Shown here one piece after another: positions 5,712 through 6,142 of a stretch of 6,142 nucleotides of DNA; the first letter of the stretch is position 1, and each line of letters opens with the position of its first letter. Made by a program: the position numbers and the translations under genes. The notes beneath the pieces were generated by a model that was given only the letters and a program-made list of their open reading frames with translations, searched no databases and was not told where the DNA came from. This DNA comes from Alkanindiges sp. (GTDB lineage: Bacteria; Pseudomonadota; Gammaproteobacteria; Pseudomonadales; Moraxellaceae). The DNA lies in the NCBI GenBank assembly GCA_030152125.1, contig JASLIR010000423.1, positions 1-6,142 of the forward strand. Reading direction: 5' to 3'.

Positions 5712-6142
5712 TTACTTACTCTTTGATGAATGATTGAAAATAGTTAAAAACCAGGCAATAAGGGCACCCAGCGTGGCCAGGGCCATGTCTTTCTGCGCAT
5801 CCCAGATATCGCCCTGTTGTCCATTATAATTTTCTGCTTCTTCCGGGGATAGTCCAACGGCAATTGCCCATTCAATCAGTTCATACACCATACTGGATGC
5901 CATCACAAACTGGATAGCCAGCAGGGCAATTTTCCAGTTTTTGTTTCCTGGATAACTGATAGAAAAGATATCGGCGGTGATCTTGAACAGCAGCAGGCCA
6001 TAAGCAAAATGCACCAGACGGTCATACATGTTGCGTGGCCAGCCAAAGTACTGGTTCAGGTCAAAACCAGACAGCTGAATCAGCCAGTCGTTATACGGCA
6101 CAAAGGAGTACAGATAATGTGCGCCAACGATATGTAGCAACA
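5712..6142 (-). CDS. DUF2238 (YjdF-like) inner membrane protein, 5' end cut by window edge
   Basis: Seen: the last 143 or so residues of an open frame that enters from the right edge and stops at TAA 5714-5712. The first codon in the window (6140-6138) is a TTG, but the frame continues beyond it and it need not be the start. Family hallmarks are HIVGAHYLYSFVPY, RNMYDRLVHFAYGLLLF, SSMVYELIEWA and GDIWDAQKDMALATLGALIA, in the DUF2238/PF09997 order. Hydrophobic segments cover the HFAYGLLLF region, ALLAIQFVMASSMVYELIEW and LATLGALIAWFLTIF. Proteins of this family are around 200 residues, so some 60 N-terminal residues are probably missing. Function is unknown. Only 3 bases separate its stop from the roxA start, so the two are very likely one operon. 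Confidence 0.85.
   Translation of the reverse strand, partial: LLHIVGAHYLYSFVPYNDWLIQLSGFDLNQYFGWPRNMYDRLVHFAYGLLLFKITADIFSISYPGNKNWKIALLAIQFVMASSMVYELIEWAIAVGLSPEEAENYNGQQGDIWDAQKDMALATLGALIAWFLTIFNHSSKSK

Noticed and set aside
1..6142. Mobile elements, CRISPR arrays, tRNA genes, toxin-antitoxin or defence genes
   Set aside because: I saw no transposase or integrase motifs, regularly spaced repeats or tRNA-like arms. The content is housekeeping or conserved hypothetical genes.

Overview
The window reads as a piece of a gammaproteobacterial chromosome of moderate GC content. The evidence is the set of recognisable proteins: a PEP synthase N-terminus close to Pseudomonas-type PpsA, a PpsR regulator with the length and motifs of the E. 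coli protein, and a RoxA/YcfD-type ribosomal oxygenase. The order or genus cannot be fixed from the sequence alone. There are no mobile elements, CRISPR arrays, tRNA or rRNA genes, and no gene-free stretch over 300 bases. Coding density is high and gaps are short.

Layout. (1) Positions 1-634, minus strand: the N-terminal third or so of ppsA, cut by the window edge. (2) Positions 635-781: a divergent promoter region with overlapping inverted repeats. (3) Positions 782-1618, plus: ppsR, the bifunctional kinase/pyrophosphorylase that switches PEP synthase off and on. (4) Positions 1619-1746: a strong stem-loop and then the leader of the next gene. (5) Positions 1747-3459, plus: a membrane-anchored protein built on the FMN/3Fe-4S synthase domain of glutamate synthase, without amidotransferase. 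A PhnB-like VOC (glyoxalase-fold) protein follows 23 bases later at 3483-3878, probably in the same operon. (6) Positions 5712-6142, 4539-5708 and 3917-4432, all minus: a DUF2238 (YjdF-like) membrane protein cut by the right edge, roxA, and a DUF7931-type protein. They converge on the VOC gene.

How the genes work together. ppsA and ppsR form a classic enzyme/regulator pair: PpsA makes PEP from pyruvate for gluconeogenesis, and PpsR controls it by ADP-dependent phosphorylation and phosphate-dependent dephosphorylation of an active-site threonine. Both genes appear to start at TTG codons with well-placed Shine-Dalgarno (SD) sequences, which is an easy place for automatic annotation to go wrong. 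The glutamate-synthase-like/VOC pair has no assigned function. RoxA hydroxylates an arginine of ribosomal protein L16, and the DUF7931 protein is a known but uncharacterised companion in pseudomonads.

I found no convincing new multi-gene system. The least explained parts are the membrane-tethered glutamate-synthase-like protein with its VOC neighbour, the nested dyads between ppsA and ppsR, and a possible structure that would mask a ribosome binding site ahead of the glutamate-synthase-like gene.
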